Shown here in pieces: positions 1 to 11,700 of a stretch of DNA of 64,000 nt (its first letter is position 1; each line of letters opens with the position of its first letter). The stretch comes from Symsagittifera roscoffensis (taxonomy: Eukaryota > Xenacoelomorpha > Acoela > Convolutidae). The DNA is taken from the NCBI RefSeq assembly GCF_963678635.1, contig NC_087064.1, forward strand, positions 24,528,189 to 24,592,188, read 5' to 3'. The notes under the pieces are model-generated. The model made no database searches. It saw only the letters and a list, made by a program, of their open reading frames with translations, and was not told where the DNA came from. The position numbers and the translations under genes are program-made.

Positions 1-2174
1 GCAACGTATTTCTTTTCAGCCTCGTCAATGCTCATTAACATTCGGACGACATTCTCCATTCGTCGACCACTTCGTTTCTCTGCTTTCATCTTTGCGTAAG
101 TCGAGTAGATTTGGGCGACGTAAGTCATGATGCTTTTCTCGTCGGGACGCGTAACAACGTCCTCAGGGTCGATGAGTCTCGGGATGTTCATCTCATTTTC
201 AGCTGAGTCAAATGCGTGTCTCAGATTCCATTCAGCATTGTTTGGGTCCAACGAATCGTAATTGACCAAGTCGGGCCTGGAACAAAAACATTTCGCAGCT
301 ATTTTGCTATCTCAAAAAGGCTAAATCTCAAACAGGCTAAATGACGTTCCAAAACAGTGAAGTTTCTTTCTTAATTGATTCTCGGCTTTGCCAAATGAGC
401 CTCTTAGGTCAAGTTTGAAGTTGCAGCAGTCACTACCTTCCATCTTTTAAAAAATTCTTTGAAGGCTTTGAAATCAACAATTCGTCATTTTTACATTTTG
501 TAGGGCATTGAAAGCTCAATTACTAACAAAGATTACTTTACCTTCTGGAATGTAGTAAAGCGTTGAATGCCAGCCCATCTTGCCAGCTCTTGTCGAAGTT
601 TCTGATATCTACGTTGTCGTATGGTTCCACCTGTTTCTGACACCAGAGTAGCAACGATTCCTTTGCCGACTTCTTGACTGAACTCTCCTATTTTTACAAA
701 TAAACAACGTGACAATCAGATACACAATCAACGCAAATTGGATTCATTGAGTTAAACTCACTGAAAGTTTATCAAATCATTAAACAACGTTATCTTATCT
801 GATCTTCACACTTTTCGCTTCTCTCTCAACTTAAGTGGCACATTTCATTTTGCCCGTCGCATATTTTTTCCTAATAATTGATACAAGTTCCGTTAAAAGT
901 TTTGGGTAAATGGTGTGGGACGAGACCAAACAGTGTTTATTCATCTTGAACTCAATGACTATTGGAAACAAAGGACTAACTCAATCGCTCTAACCTTGCA
1001 TCTGAATGCTATAAGATGTTCTCCGCAGCCCCGAATAATGTACAGAAATGCAACATTTTTAAAATTTAAGACAGAAAAAGAGCCGTCTTTGTATGATCCT
1101 TTTAGGGGAAATTTTTCACTCCGAATTTTTCAGTTTTGATATTATGAGTTTTGGTGTTGGAGAAGATTGTGCTTGAAATCATATCATTCAACAATTTTCA
1201 CGTAGTTACAAACATGCCTGAAATACCTATTGAGCCCCCTCCATGCCACTCATGAATGGGGCAGATTGCTGAACTGATTCCAATATTTATTAAAATTATC
1301 TCTAAATTTCAATTTCAATATTTATTAAATTTATCTCTAAATTTTAAGTTCAAAAACTATGCAACCAATTGGATAGAAAACCCCAAACGTATCAACAGAC
1401 AACAGTTAGGTTATATGAGTGGTACCATACCTGTTCTGGTGCAGTTTCCTGGACGATTTGTTCCTCGAACACAATTTGTTGGATTTGGAAGCGGAGGATG
1501 ATGGTCCAGATGAGCCCTAAGATGAGTCGCTTGTTCCCATCTACGATGTCCGAAGCGCCGATGTTTTCCAACGTCACCTGGAACAAAAGAGCGAAAACTT
1601 TGATAGATTGTTCATACAAATATAATACTTAATAATATCGGAGTATTTATTTTTCAGCTTGTTTCTAATCGTTTTCATCTTTCAATGTACAACCGTTTCT
1701 TTAAGCTCTCAAAAAATTCAAATTATCTTCTTCTAAGGTTTTGAAAAACCTACTTAAAAACTAATAACAGACATTTGGCCATGCCAAGAAAGTAACACTT
1801 CGGCTTTGGCTTTAACGTGCCGCTTTGTCAATTTATGCTTTGAGTTGTGATTAAGTTGTGGGAAATGCAACCTTTTTGGAGAGGAATGAGAGAGAGATGC
1901 CGACATTCTCCAGCTGCTGGATTCGCATCACTCCTCGACTCACTTTGGGCAACATCTCCCCCGAAATGACCTGTAACAACTGGTGCAACATCCTTCCATT
2001 CCTAATATCCTCAAACAAGTCCTCCACATGGATCCCGGTAGGTTTCAGGTGAAAGTTGATCCACTTTGTAAATGTCTTTTGCTGCACGCGGATGCGCTCC
2101 TCTTGCAGGCCTCGGATTCGACCTTTTTCGAACTGCTGGGTCGGGTCCAAAACTTGTTCATTTCCGACCCACAT
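1..2174 (-). CDS. Beta-spectrin-like gene, 5' exons with tandem CH domains (partial)
   Basis: Actin-binding head of a spectrin-family cytoskeletal crosslinker. I read four coding exons on the minus strand: 1872-2174, 1431-1577, 542-687 and 1-276, each bounded by GT-AG. Exon 1 starts at the ATG ending at 2174; an in-frame TGA lies 9 nt upstream. It encodes the first calponin-homology domain ([12 protein letters not shown], then [15 protein letters not shown]). Exon 2 completes it ([25 protein letters not shown]). Exon 3 opens the second CH domain ([24 protein letters not shown]) and exon 4 continues it ([26 protein letters not shown]). The reading frame is continuous across all three junctions. 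The order CH1-CH2 followed by a helical segment fits beta-spectrin best; alpha-actinin or a plakin is less likely. Spectrin repeats would lie beyond the left edge. Family call is firm, exact orthology is not. Confidence 0.8.
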
Positions 2175-3439
2175 ATCGGATCAAATCGCCGTACAGTAAG
2201 TAGAACGAACGCAACTACTTGCGGGGATCAAAGTAGATAAAGTTATTAAAAAAACAAATCACGATTCGACTATTCAATTGATATTCATATGGTACTGGTA
2301 ATGTATAATATTTGATATGAAGGTTTCTTGCTGAGTCTCATGTAAAGAATGTTATATTTTGGAATGTATTGCAAAAATTTCTGCTCTTATAGACAAATAC
2401 TTGATAAATGCTGTCTAAAAAGCACCGTAAAAGTGGTTTAAGCTCCAGTTTGCCATATGTACATATTAAACCAACCTGAAAAATCATGAACGTTTAGAAG
2501 CCATAAGAACCATAAGTCCTACCAAAAAAGTCTAAACAGTCCTGTTTATACCTCGATGGTTTTGCTAATTGACAAAATGGCTTTCGCGTCAGAAGTGTTA
2601 AGACAGGCGAAAACAAATAAAGCCGGTCTAAAAGAAATGATACTTAGATACTAATATGGAACGCAAAATCTCTAATTAAGCATTTTCGAAGGTTTCGGGT
2701 AAAAGCTTGACCACAATGACCTAACATTTTAATTCAAGTTTTATTACGTAATATTAGTATCAGTCAATGAACAAAAAAGACATTTTATGGCACTCAAAAT
2801 AATGAACCATTCAAAGAACGTCAAAAGATGGGAGCCATAAAAAGAACGAGACTTTCAGGTCAGCTAATTCAATTTCAATCACACAGACATCAAGATTTTT
2901 GGATTCAATTCGAGGTCAATTGCAAAGGTCGTTTCGAGACGCTTCGAGAGATGGTCAATAAAAATCAAAGGGCGACATCCTTTCTTTAGACTCCCGAAAT
3001 ACCATTCATTAAATCCTGGCTTCAAGCTAGCTTGAGCTCAATTGCAAAACAATAGAGAGGGGGATTTATTTCAAGCTTAAGATAAAGATTGACATCTATT
3101 GTAATAAAATCCATCAAAGGAGGTAGAATTTATCGTAGAAAAGATATTAAGGAAATATTCTGCACCGTTGAACAATCAGGAGTAAAACACATTTGAACAC
3201 GCTACACTATTAGTAAAAAACCATTGTTTGAAAAGATCAACCTAAGAGGCTAATTTTACATTTATGAATCTCTGCTACTAGCGTGGTCACAAGATGGTTT
3301 GATGAAGTTAGGTTTCCAGAACCCTTAAATAAATTGAAGAAAGCATTCATGATAGAGCTGAGGAACTAAGGGGGAAGCTAAGGAAAAGCATTGAATCACG
3401 TGGAAAAAAACTTGCCATAATTTACAATTTACAATAATT
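2175..3439. other. Intergenic, no gene seen
   Basis: About 1.26 kb of AT-rich sequence between the spectrin-like start and the first SDR stop. It should contain the spectrin promoter or 5' UTR. No open frame, RNA gene or clear repeat is supported. Confidence 0.5.
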
Positions 3440-4366
3440 TTAGACCCCCCATTTTATATTTAGGAGCTCACAGCTCGCATCCCACAGCTTCTGAGCTAGC
3501 TCTGGATCCTTCGCTATCTTAGTAGGTTCCTTTACAGCAGAGTCTGCATAATACAACCCTGTTTCTTCGCTTGTTTTCCCACTCACAGTGCAATATATAG
3601 TAGTAAGTGCGCCCTGTTTTTCAGTCTTAGCAAAGAATCCTGTCAACATGTATACACATTGAGATATTTTACTGGATCGGTCCAATTCGGTTTTTACGAA
3701 ACCCGGATGAACAGCGTATGTGTTGACTTTTCCAGCGTATTTTGCAGCTAGACTTTTAGTAAAGAGAACATTCATTAGCTTCGTGTTGCAGTAAGCTCCA
3801 AAACCTTGAGATGGGTAGGACTTTTCGCATTGCAAGTCCTCTAAAAAGTTAGCTTTTGCGCTTTCATGAGCTTTCGATGATAGATTGATAATTCGCGGTT
3901 TATTGGAAGAACTGATTATATTATCAATTAGCAAGTGTGTCAACAAAAAATGACCCAGATGGTTCGTCTGGAACTGAGACTCGAATCCATCTTTCGTAAC
4001 TATTCTAGGACCTGCCATTTTACCAGCATTGTTGATGAGAACGTCAATAACAGGATACTCTCTCTTAATCTCCTCTGCAAAGGTTCTCACGCTTTCCAAA
4101 TCTGCCAAATCCAATCTCTTCACCACAATGCGGCCCTCGGGTAATTTGTCATTTCCCTCTTCTTCTCGAAGAGCCTGGATGACCCGGTTGCTCTTTTCCA
4201 GGTCTCTATTTCCCATCACAATTGTGGCTCCTCGCAAGGCCAGGTCACGAGCAGCTTCCTTGCCCACTCCTGCACTGGCTCCTGTAATGAGAATTATTCG
4301 GCCAGCTACCGGGTAGGCCTCCCGGTCCAAGTAAGCATCTTTCTTTTCAGTCTCTGCACCAGCCAT
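3440..4366 (-). CDS. Short-chain dehydrogenase/reductase, retinol dehydrogenase 11-14-like
   Basis: Single-exon, 308-residue NAD(P)-dependent oxidoreductase of the classical SDR family; by similarity it interconverts retinol and retinal or related lipid aldehydes, but the substrate cannot be read from sequence. The Rossmann glycine motif TGASAGVG lies at about residues 28-35, NNAG at 112-115, a serine in NLSSKAH at 161-167, and the catalytic YxxxK as YCNTK at 192-196. HPGFVKTEL follows, as in RDH11-14. It lacks an obvious N-terminal membrane anchor, unlike several vertebrate RDHs. The ATG is at 4366 and the stop is TAA. A second paralogue lies 3.2 kb upstream on the same strand with near-identical motifs, so this is a local tandem duplication. 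Absence of introns is notable next to the intron-bearing neighbours. Confidence 0.9.
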   Translation of the reverse strand: MAGAETEKKDAYLDREAYPVAGRIILITGASAGVGKEAARDLALRGATIVMGNRDLEKSNRVIQALREEEGNDKLPEGRIVVKRLDLADLESVRTFAEEIKREYPVIDVLINNAGKMAGPRIVTKDGFESQFQTNHLGHFLLTHLLIDNIISSSNKPRIINLSSKAHESAKANFLEDLQCEKSYPSQGFGAYCNTKLMNVLFTKSLAAKYAGKVNTYAVHPGFVKTELDRSSKISQCVYMLTGFFAKTEKQGALTTIYCTVSGKTSEETGLYYADSAVKEPTKIAKDPELAQKLWDASCELLNIKWGV

Positions 4367-5176
4367 AAAGAGGTAGTCCCAATTTTAGCTATAAATATCT
4401 GAAAAGTAAATAAGCTTTGAAAATCAAAAAGAACCAATACGGGATTGAAACCTCGGATTTTCCAACTAGGAAGCATTGTTCTTTCTGACTCAGCTACTTG
4501 TGTAAGCTGACGTTTCGAGACTTCAAGACCTCATACAACAGTAAACATCAAAAAAAATCAAGAATATATCGCTCGCCAATGCATTGAGCAAAAATGTGAG
4601 CTTAAATTTGTGCTAAGAGGATCTTCGCTTCGCAGCGATACATCCAAAAACATTGCATTAAAAAATAATGAAAAGTAAAGAGACGGAATGTCTAAAAAGC
4701 ATGGAGAATCATTTACCGAGCGGTAACTAAATCGACAAAAATTCCATCACAAAAAATGGGCTTAATAGTTTTAAAACTTTGAAGCTTAAAGTTTTGAAAA
4801 AAGTTCTTTTTTTTACGACACATCACTCCTGCAACACCCAAGGCTAAACAAACTATTTTTCCCTCCACTGCGCAATAAAAATTAAAATAACCGAAATAAC
4901 ATAGGCTGAAATCTAAAAAAAAACAAGCCGTACGAAAAAAATATACATTCAGAACCTAGTTGGTAAATCCACAACTTACAGAACAACTTTTAATTAGGAT
5001 TAAAACATTTTTAAACTAGAACGAACAACAATGCTTTGGAACGTAAGCCGATAGAAACCCGTATCAGATAATCTAACTGACATTTGCAAATTTTAAAAAA
5101 AATCAACCTACGAAAACCACGAATCAGAAAAAAACTTCCAGTTTATCCGAAAATTTAATTTGAAAAAATTAATCAT

Positions 5177-5216
5177 CAAGAGGTGAAACAGGAGCTTCGC
5201 ATGACTTGCGATACAA
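5177..5216 (+). repeat. Dispersed repeat core, copy 1
   Basis: About 40 nt related to copies at 6025 and 11419: an AGAGG.GAA block, then GAGCTTCGCA, then ACTTGCGATACAA. A TAAGCCGATA motif lies upstream near 5046. Confidence 0.55.
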
Positions 5217-6024
5217 CACATGCGTAGCATTGCAAGCTAGCGAATAAAAAATGAGACCGAAACAAAGAAAGCGAAAAAAGTTGAAAAATAAATCTCATTA
5301 CCTCCAAACCTAGGGGGACGTAAAAATATAAGTCCCTCGCCATCGAAACTAGGGCAACCAAACTCCGAATTGCTTCAATCACGCCCTTCCGATTTCACTC
5401 CTTCAACTTATTTTGCCCCTCTGCCGCACTCAAAATTAGATTTTTAAATCAAATTTAATTATTTGTTCATCAAAAAGAAAATTCTGATAATTACATACTT
5501 CAAAAACAATAGTTTCTCAGAAACAATTCTGTCGCAATTATTTCATTCTTGTCTTACTTTACTTTTCTCAGAAATGCGCTACAAACAACAGAAAAATCTA
5601 AATTGGCCGCATTTATTTTATTTCGCCCTTACAATAAACTCCAATAAACCAATTTCGTTCTTTCGCCTTTTTAATTAGGAGGCACTTTGCAAAAAAAATT
5701 GCATGATATTGAAATTTGATTGGAAAAGTGGACTAACCGTTCGAGATTACGCCTGCAAGCTCGCATGTCCAAAACCTAACCACAGTAATTAAAAAAGAGA
5801 GACATTAAGAGGTAATTTAATTTTTCCGGTAAGACTTCCAACGATCGGGAGTTCAAGCAAGTTTTCAGTTGAAACTTAAGCTCCACGAGAAAAAAAAGTC
5901 CAGAAAAATAATTGTAAAGTCAAAATTCCGTAATAAAGTTTGAAGCTAATCAAAAGCGTAATTGTGAAATTTTTAAGATATCCATTTCATGAAAATTTCG
6001 GAATTAATATTTGACATAATTGAC

Positions 6025-6067
6025 ACACAGAGGCGAAGTGGAGCTTCGCACCTTTTGCCATGCAAGC
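6025..6067 (+). repeat. Dispersed repeat core, copy 2
   Basis: Shares ACACAGAGGCGAAG and GAGCTTCGCA with the copy at 11419. TAAGCCGATAAAA follows at 6368 and a variant with AGCAGACA at 6551. Confidence 0.55.
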
Positions 6068-7533
6068 AACATAAAATCAAAGCAAGATAGAAGACATAAA
6101 ATAAAACCACTGGGTCCCAAAAAATCAAAAAAACACGTCCAGAAACACAATCGAAGGCAATTAATGAAAACTTTGAAAAAACTAACAAGCGCCAACAGAG
6201 CCGACGAAATTTTAAAAATTTTCCGTAGAACCAAAAACATAATTAAAGCCACGAAAAACTTGGAACTATAAAACTTTTTCTGAGAACTATAGCTTTTTAT
6301 ACGATCCTAAATGAAACAAAAAAACAGATGCTTTCATTAGCTTTGAAATGAACACAAATTAGGTCACTAAGCCGATAAAAAACAAACCGAAATCAGTTAA
6401 GCCAAATATAGTTTTTAAGTGAAGAAAAAAACTAGCAAAAAAATCGAAGTCAAGGCCAGGTAAATTAAAAAGCGCAGGCGTAACTTAAAATACTGACACC
6501 AACTACATAGAAAATTGCGTACAAAAAAATCAATTCTACAATATGGCAACTAAGCCGACAAAACTAGCAGACAAACTATATGCCGACATTTTTTTGGAAG
6601 GGAATATTTGAGGTTTGAAAAAAAGGAGTTCCTCGTCAGATTCCAACTCACAACATTTGCCGCCCCAGGGGTATTCTTCACCTCCATGCTAAGTGCCGGA
6701 CACTAAGCACGGAGGTTTGAGTTTAATATGAACCAAGATACAAGTGATTCTGTTTTAAAAAAGTTAACCCGAAAAAAAGTAGTCTATATTACGGTTTAAT
6801 AGCGCTCGCCAGTTGAACTTGAAAACGAAGCTTCAGATCATTACCACGCCAAAAAATTGACCGTGAACAACTTTAATATGATTTCAAGATATCGATCTAA
6901 AGAAATGTTAATTCACTCATTTCAATAACAAGTTTTGGTTTAGTTTTCATAAGCGTTTTTTCCGAATAAATGATCGTATTTAGATTATCCTGTGCTACTT
7001 GCTCATCGAAAGACAATTCTTGTTTAAATGACATTTTTGATGACTTTTTGAAAGTTCGCTGACTACAGTGTCACAAAAAAAGAACTAGTTGACCAAAAAC
7101 TGCTAATTGAAGCCACTAGCCTTGTTAGCTTCATCCGCTGAACTGGCTCACATTTCATACAACTCATACGCATCTTTTGATGAATACATTTTCCCCTTTT
7201 TCATTTTATGTATTTCCACGAAAGCGCTCAAATTTTTTTTCAAGTTATTTAGTGTAAATACGCATCGACTTAAACAGTTTCATGACGAAGCGTGATGTTT
7301 CCCATTTTCGATGCATTTTCTCTTCTACAAATACTCGAAAATCACAAAACAACACATGACACCCGAACTCAATATTGCATCGTACCTTTTTACAACACGG
7401 TTGCCGTTAAACGTCTGATCATTTTTATTATGATTTTCTCGCCACCTTATCTCGATAATTCTAATTCATATTAACGTCATCTCAAAGTCAACAGACAGGG
7501 ATCCTTAAAACCTTAATTGAAAAACATTGCACT

Positions 7534-8562
7534 TCAGTCGTAGCTTTGTTCCTGTTTTGAATCATTTGCAGTCGATACGTATTTTTTACTTGAATTTTCA
7601 CTATTTCTTATGAAATTCTCCTTAAGATTCGTTAAATCCCAATTAATATTTAACATTCTACAGCTCTCAATCCACAATCTTTGAGCCAACTCTTCGTCTT
7701 CTGCCATAAACATTGGCTTTGTGACCTTTGACCCCGAGTAATAAAGCCCCGTCTGTTGACCTGCTTTTGCACTCACAGTGCAGTAAATTGTCGTATATGC
7801 ACCCTTCCGCACGCTCTTGGAGCAGCACCAAGTACCGCAGTATATAAGTTTGCACGTTAGGCTATTTTGTTTCAGATCTGTTTTTACACAGCCCGGATGC
7901 ACGGCGTATGAGGTAATTCTACCTTCATATTTACGCGCCATAACTTTTGTGAACCAAATATTCATCAGTTTCGTATTACTGTATGTCACGATTCCCTTCC
8001 AACCATACCTCTTCTCACTTTGCAAGTCATTAATGAAGTTGTCACTTGCATGTTTATGCGCTTTCGAAGACACGTTTATAATTCTCGGTTTATTTTCAGA
8101 CTCCAAAATATTTTCTATCAACAGGAAAGTCAATAAAAAATGACCCAAATGGTTAATTTGGAACTGGGACTCGTAACCATCTTTTGTAACCATTCTCTTT
8201 CCCGCCATTTTACCCGCGTTATTTATCAAAACGTCAATAACAGGATAATCTTTTTTGACCTCTTCGGCAAACTCTCGAACACTATCCAAGTCTGATAAAT
8301 CAAGTCTTTTAACCACGAAGCGATCATCGGGTAACATTTCTCTACCTTCTTCTTCTCTAAGTGCCTGGATGACCCGGTAGCTCTTTTCCAGGTTTCTATT
8401 ACCCATCACAATTGTAGCTCCTCGCAAGGCCAAGTCACGTGCTGCCTCCTTGCCCACTCCTGCACTGGCCCCTGTTATGATAATTATTCGGCCTCTTAAA
8501 GAGTACGCCTCCCGGTTCAAGTAAGCATTTCTCTTCTCCTTCACGCCCCCATCAGAAGGCAT
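7534..8562 (-). CDS. Short-chain dehydrogenase/reductase, tandem paralogue of the 3440-4366 gene
   Basis: Single-exon SDR of 342 residues starting at the ATG at 8562, which aligns with the start of the neighbouring paralogue. The frame stays open a little further upstream but without another ATG. It carries TGASAGVG, NNAGKMAG, a serine in NVSSKAH and the catalytic tyrosine and lysine as YSNTK, followed by HPGCVKTDL; all are the expected SDR positions. The N-terminal 150 residues are very close to the paralogue, while the C-terminal third is more diverged and ends in a ~35-residue hydrophilic tail (serine, asparagine and lysine rich) that the paralogue lacks. By family it is a retinal or lipid-aldehyde reductase; substrate unknown. 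Same strand as its paralogue, with 3.2 kb between them, so separate transcription is likely. Confidence 0.9.
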   Translation of the reverse strand: MPSDGGVKEKRNAYLNREAYSLRGRIIIITGASAGVGKEAARDLALRGATIVMGNRNLEKSYRVIQALREEEGREMLPDDRFVVKRLDLSDLDSVREFAEEVKKDYPVIDVLINNAGKMAGKRMVTKDGYESQFQINHLGHFLLTFLLIENILESENKPRIINVSSKAHKHASDNFINDLQSEKRYGWKGIVTYSNTKLMNIWFTKVMARKYEGRITSYAVHPGCVKTDLKQNSLTCKLIYCGTWCCSKSVRKGAYTTIYCTVSAKAGQQTGLYYSGSKVTKPMFMAEDEELAQRLWIESCRMLNINWDLTNLKENFIRNSENSSKKYVSTANDSKQEQSYD

Positions 8563-8798
8563 GACGGATCGAGACGTTATCAAACACAATGTAATTCAGT
8601 CAACAATCTGAAAGAATCAGCCTTAAAATAACAGCAAAAAAATGATTGCATAATGCCACTTCCATGAAACTTGGGAACATTTTAATATGAATGACGTTAA
8701 TATTGATTTTAAACTGCTGTTTTCGAGGAAGTAAAAAAAACGAATACTCAGTTTTCAGTGATAGATTTCTGCAAGAAACAAGGCTTCATTTTTACAAA

Positions 8799-11700
8799 TT
8801 ATACATTTTTATTTATTTCTATGTTTAACTCAGACCCGTCTGCTTTTTCAGGCCATTTCTGTTCTAGCACACTTTTCTTGAAATCATAGCATTTCATGCT
8901 TTTCACTTCTAGTCCCACGTGATCGGACAATCCTGACCAAAGTTCTGAGCAAACAAGTGGCATAAAAGGAGCAACCATGATAACCAAATCAAGTAAGCTT
9001 CTTTGAAATATCAAGTTTCCGTAATAAGACGGGTCAAAAGTTTTCAACATATTTGTCAAAGCTTGTGTCTGCCTCAAAGTCTTATCAGGTCGCAAGTCGG
9101 CAACTTCAAAACAATTCATATTTTCATAGGACAAAACCGCTTTATTTCTTTGTTTCCACAAATGCTCAACTGAAGTTTCTTTTTTTGACTGCACATAACG
9201 AGTATTTTCCTCCGATGAATGGTGATTTATGAAATTTGTAACCAAAATCCACAGCCTATTTCTCCATCGAATCACGCCCATCAGATTTCTGGGATTGTAG
9301 AAAATTTCTTTCGTCGGGTTTATATTGTCAAGAACGTAGCACTTTACAGTATCCGACCCGTATTGTCTCACCAAATCGTCAGGGTTTATACCATTGTACT
9401 TTGACTTACTCATTTTTTCGTACTGCGTCACAACTTTTTGTCCAGTTTTTGTATGTATCAAATCTTTCGAAGTATCTTTTGCGGTAACTGATTCTGGTAC
9501 AACGTACTGCCCTGATCCTTCTAGTTTAAATGACTGGCTTAACATTAGTCCCTGGCACAGTAAATTAGAAAACGGTTCTTTGCTCGACACTAGCTTCGAA
9601 TCGTAAAACACATGCATTATGAATCTGGCGTACAGTAGATGCATTCTTGCATGTTCTATGCCTCCAACGTATAAATCAACAGGCATGAACTTGCTCTCTT
9701 TGATCGGATTATAAATCATCTTTTCGTTATTTGAATCCAAGTAGCGTAAAAAGTACCATGATGAATCTACAAAAGTATCCATCGTGTCGCATTCACGCTT
9801 GGCTAATTTACCACACTTTGGACACTCCGTTTCCAGCCAATCTTGATAATCACTCAAAGCGCTTTTGTCTGGCTGTCTGTCTGGCAGTGAAACTGGGAGA
9901 TCTTTTTCAGCCACTGGAATTGTCCCACAATCATCGCAATGTACAACAGGTATCGGTGCACCCCAAAATCGCTGCCTCGAAATCAGCCAATCGTGCACTC
10001 GACTCGTAGATACAAAACAACTTTTACTGATATTTGAGTCAACAAACTCTTGCAATTTATTCGAATTAACATTGTATTGGTTTTCATGTGAAACTTTTTT
10101 TGTCTGATCCGTTTCGAAAAAAACTTTACCGCTATCTGCAAAATTTTTCGTATCGAAAACACGTACACTCATTGTTTTTCCAGACATTGGATTCTTAACA
10201 TAGAGCGCCTCTTCTCCATGTAAAAAGCTATCAATGTGCGCAAACACACAAGTGGAGTGTTTGACCTTTTCTGGGTCTAAAGAGAAAACTGAGAGGGTAT
10301 CAACCAACTCATTGGACGAGTTAACTACATCGCATACAAATGTAACACCCAACTCTTTCCCAATCCACTGTCGCTGTAGTTCCTTAACGTGTTTCGGCCA
10401 CAACTTTAGATTACTCAAGCCTTCAAGGAGAGATTTAGAGAAACGTGATACTCCGAGGAACCACTGCTTGAGACGACGTTTCTCAACTGTTGCTCCCGAT
10501 CTCCAGGACTTGCCTTGTTCGTCGACCTAAATTGGAAAAAAATAATTAATTGCTTCGACCTTAAGTTTTTATTCATATATTTCTCCCCTTCCATTAAACA
10601 ACCTTAGCTATTCGCCACAGGTAATGACAGTCATTAACATAATAGAAAAATTCTAAAATTCTGACCAAATCTACTTCATAAACTTGAATCAAGTCAAGTT
10701 CTAACGTAAAAAGATAATCTAACTTAAAGTTGATGGAATTTTTTGAGATATTTAAAAACAGCTGACTATCCCTTGTTATCATCCCAGTTAACGACAATCA
10801 CTCTACCTGTTCATTGGCTAGAACTGTCTTGTCAACTGGATCCCAGTTGACAGTGGCATTGGCCTGATAAGCCAGGCCATATTGGTACAGCTGGAGAAAC
10901 AGCCACTGAGTCCACTTATAGTACTTGGGATCACTAGTAACAACCTCACTGTCCCAATCCAAGAGAAGGTCCAGCCTGTCCAGCTGAGAGTGCATGGAGT
11001 CAATGTTGGTTCTAGTCCAGGTGGCTGTGTCGATACCTGTCAAATTATAATTTTTAAGTTAACATGTTTAACAGAACTTTCTGGTCGTTTCGGTAGCGAT
11101 AAAAAATTCGAAACCACATGTCGTTTTTCTAAAAAAAAACCGAGCCAACAGACAGTAAGATAGGAGTCAATGGACGCAATTTTCGAAATTCAGTCAATGG
11201 ACGCAAGACAAAAAAGTATGGCCTTAAAGCTCATTGTAATTCAAAAGCAAGTTATTAACCCAATTTGAAAAACTTGGATCAATATTTAAATTCCTTCGTA
11301 AATCAATTGTGGATAATTTGTAAATTTTAATTCCGCTGGGAAATCTGAAAACTAATTGTGAAGTTTGCCTTCCTGTTGGATAGTGAAGTTTGCCTTCCTT
11401 TCAACAAAGGACTTAAAACACAGAGGCGAAGCAGAGCTTCCCATCACTTGCGATACAAAAATGTACGAATATGATTACCAGCACCGACCTTAATCATATT
11501 GTCTTAGTAAAAGATAAAAATTGCTAAAAAGGACAAAATGCCTGAAACAAAAATGCTTTCAAACTGCTAAAAAGATATCCGAATCTTTCTGCGGGATCTA
11601 AGCCGATAAAAATTAGCAGACACGAAAGTCTAAAATAGAAGTCCCGACTAAAAATGAACTTCTGGGATTTGTCGTCAAATGCACTAAGAGCAGTGTTGGT

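Larger units (their letters stand above)
4367..7533. other. Intergenic AT-rich DNA between the two SDR paralogues
   Basis: About 3.2 kb, strongly A/T-rich, with no supported coding region. It contains two copies of a dispersed repeat core (5177-5216 and 6025-6067), plus companion TAAGCCGATA-type motifs near 5046, 6368 and 6551. Short open frames here have no recognisable protein features. Confidence 0.55.

Noticed and set aside
5463-7474. Small ORFs between the SDR genes
   Set aside because: AT-rich, with low-complexity composition and no family motif; consistent with chance.
8563-8589. Earlier start for the second SDR gene
   Set aside because: The codon at 8589 is TTG; the ATG at 8562 aligns with the paralogue.
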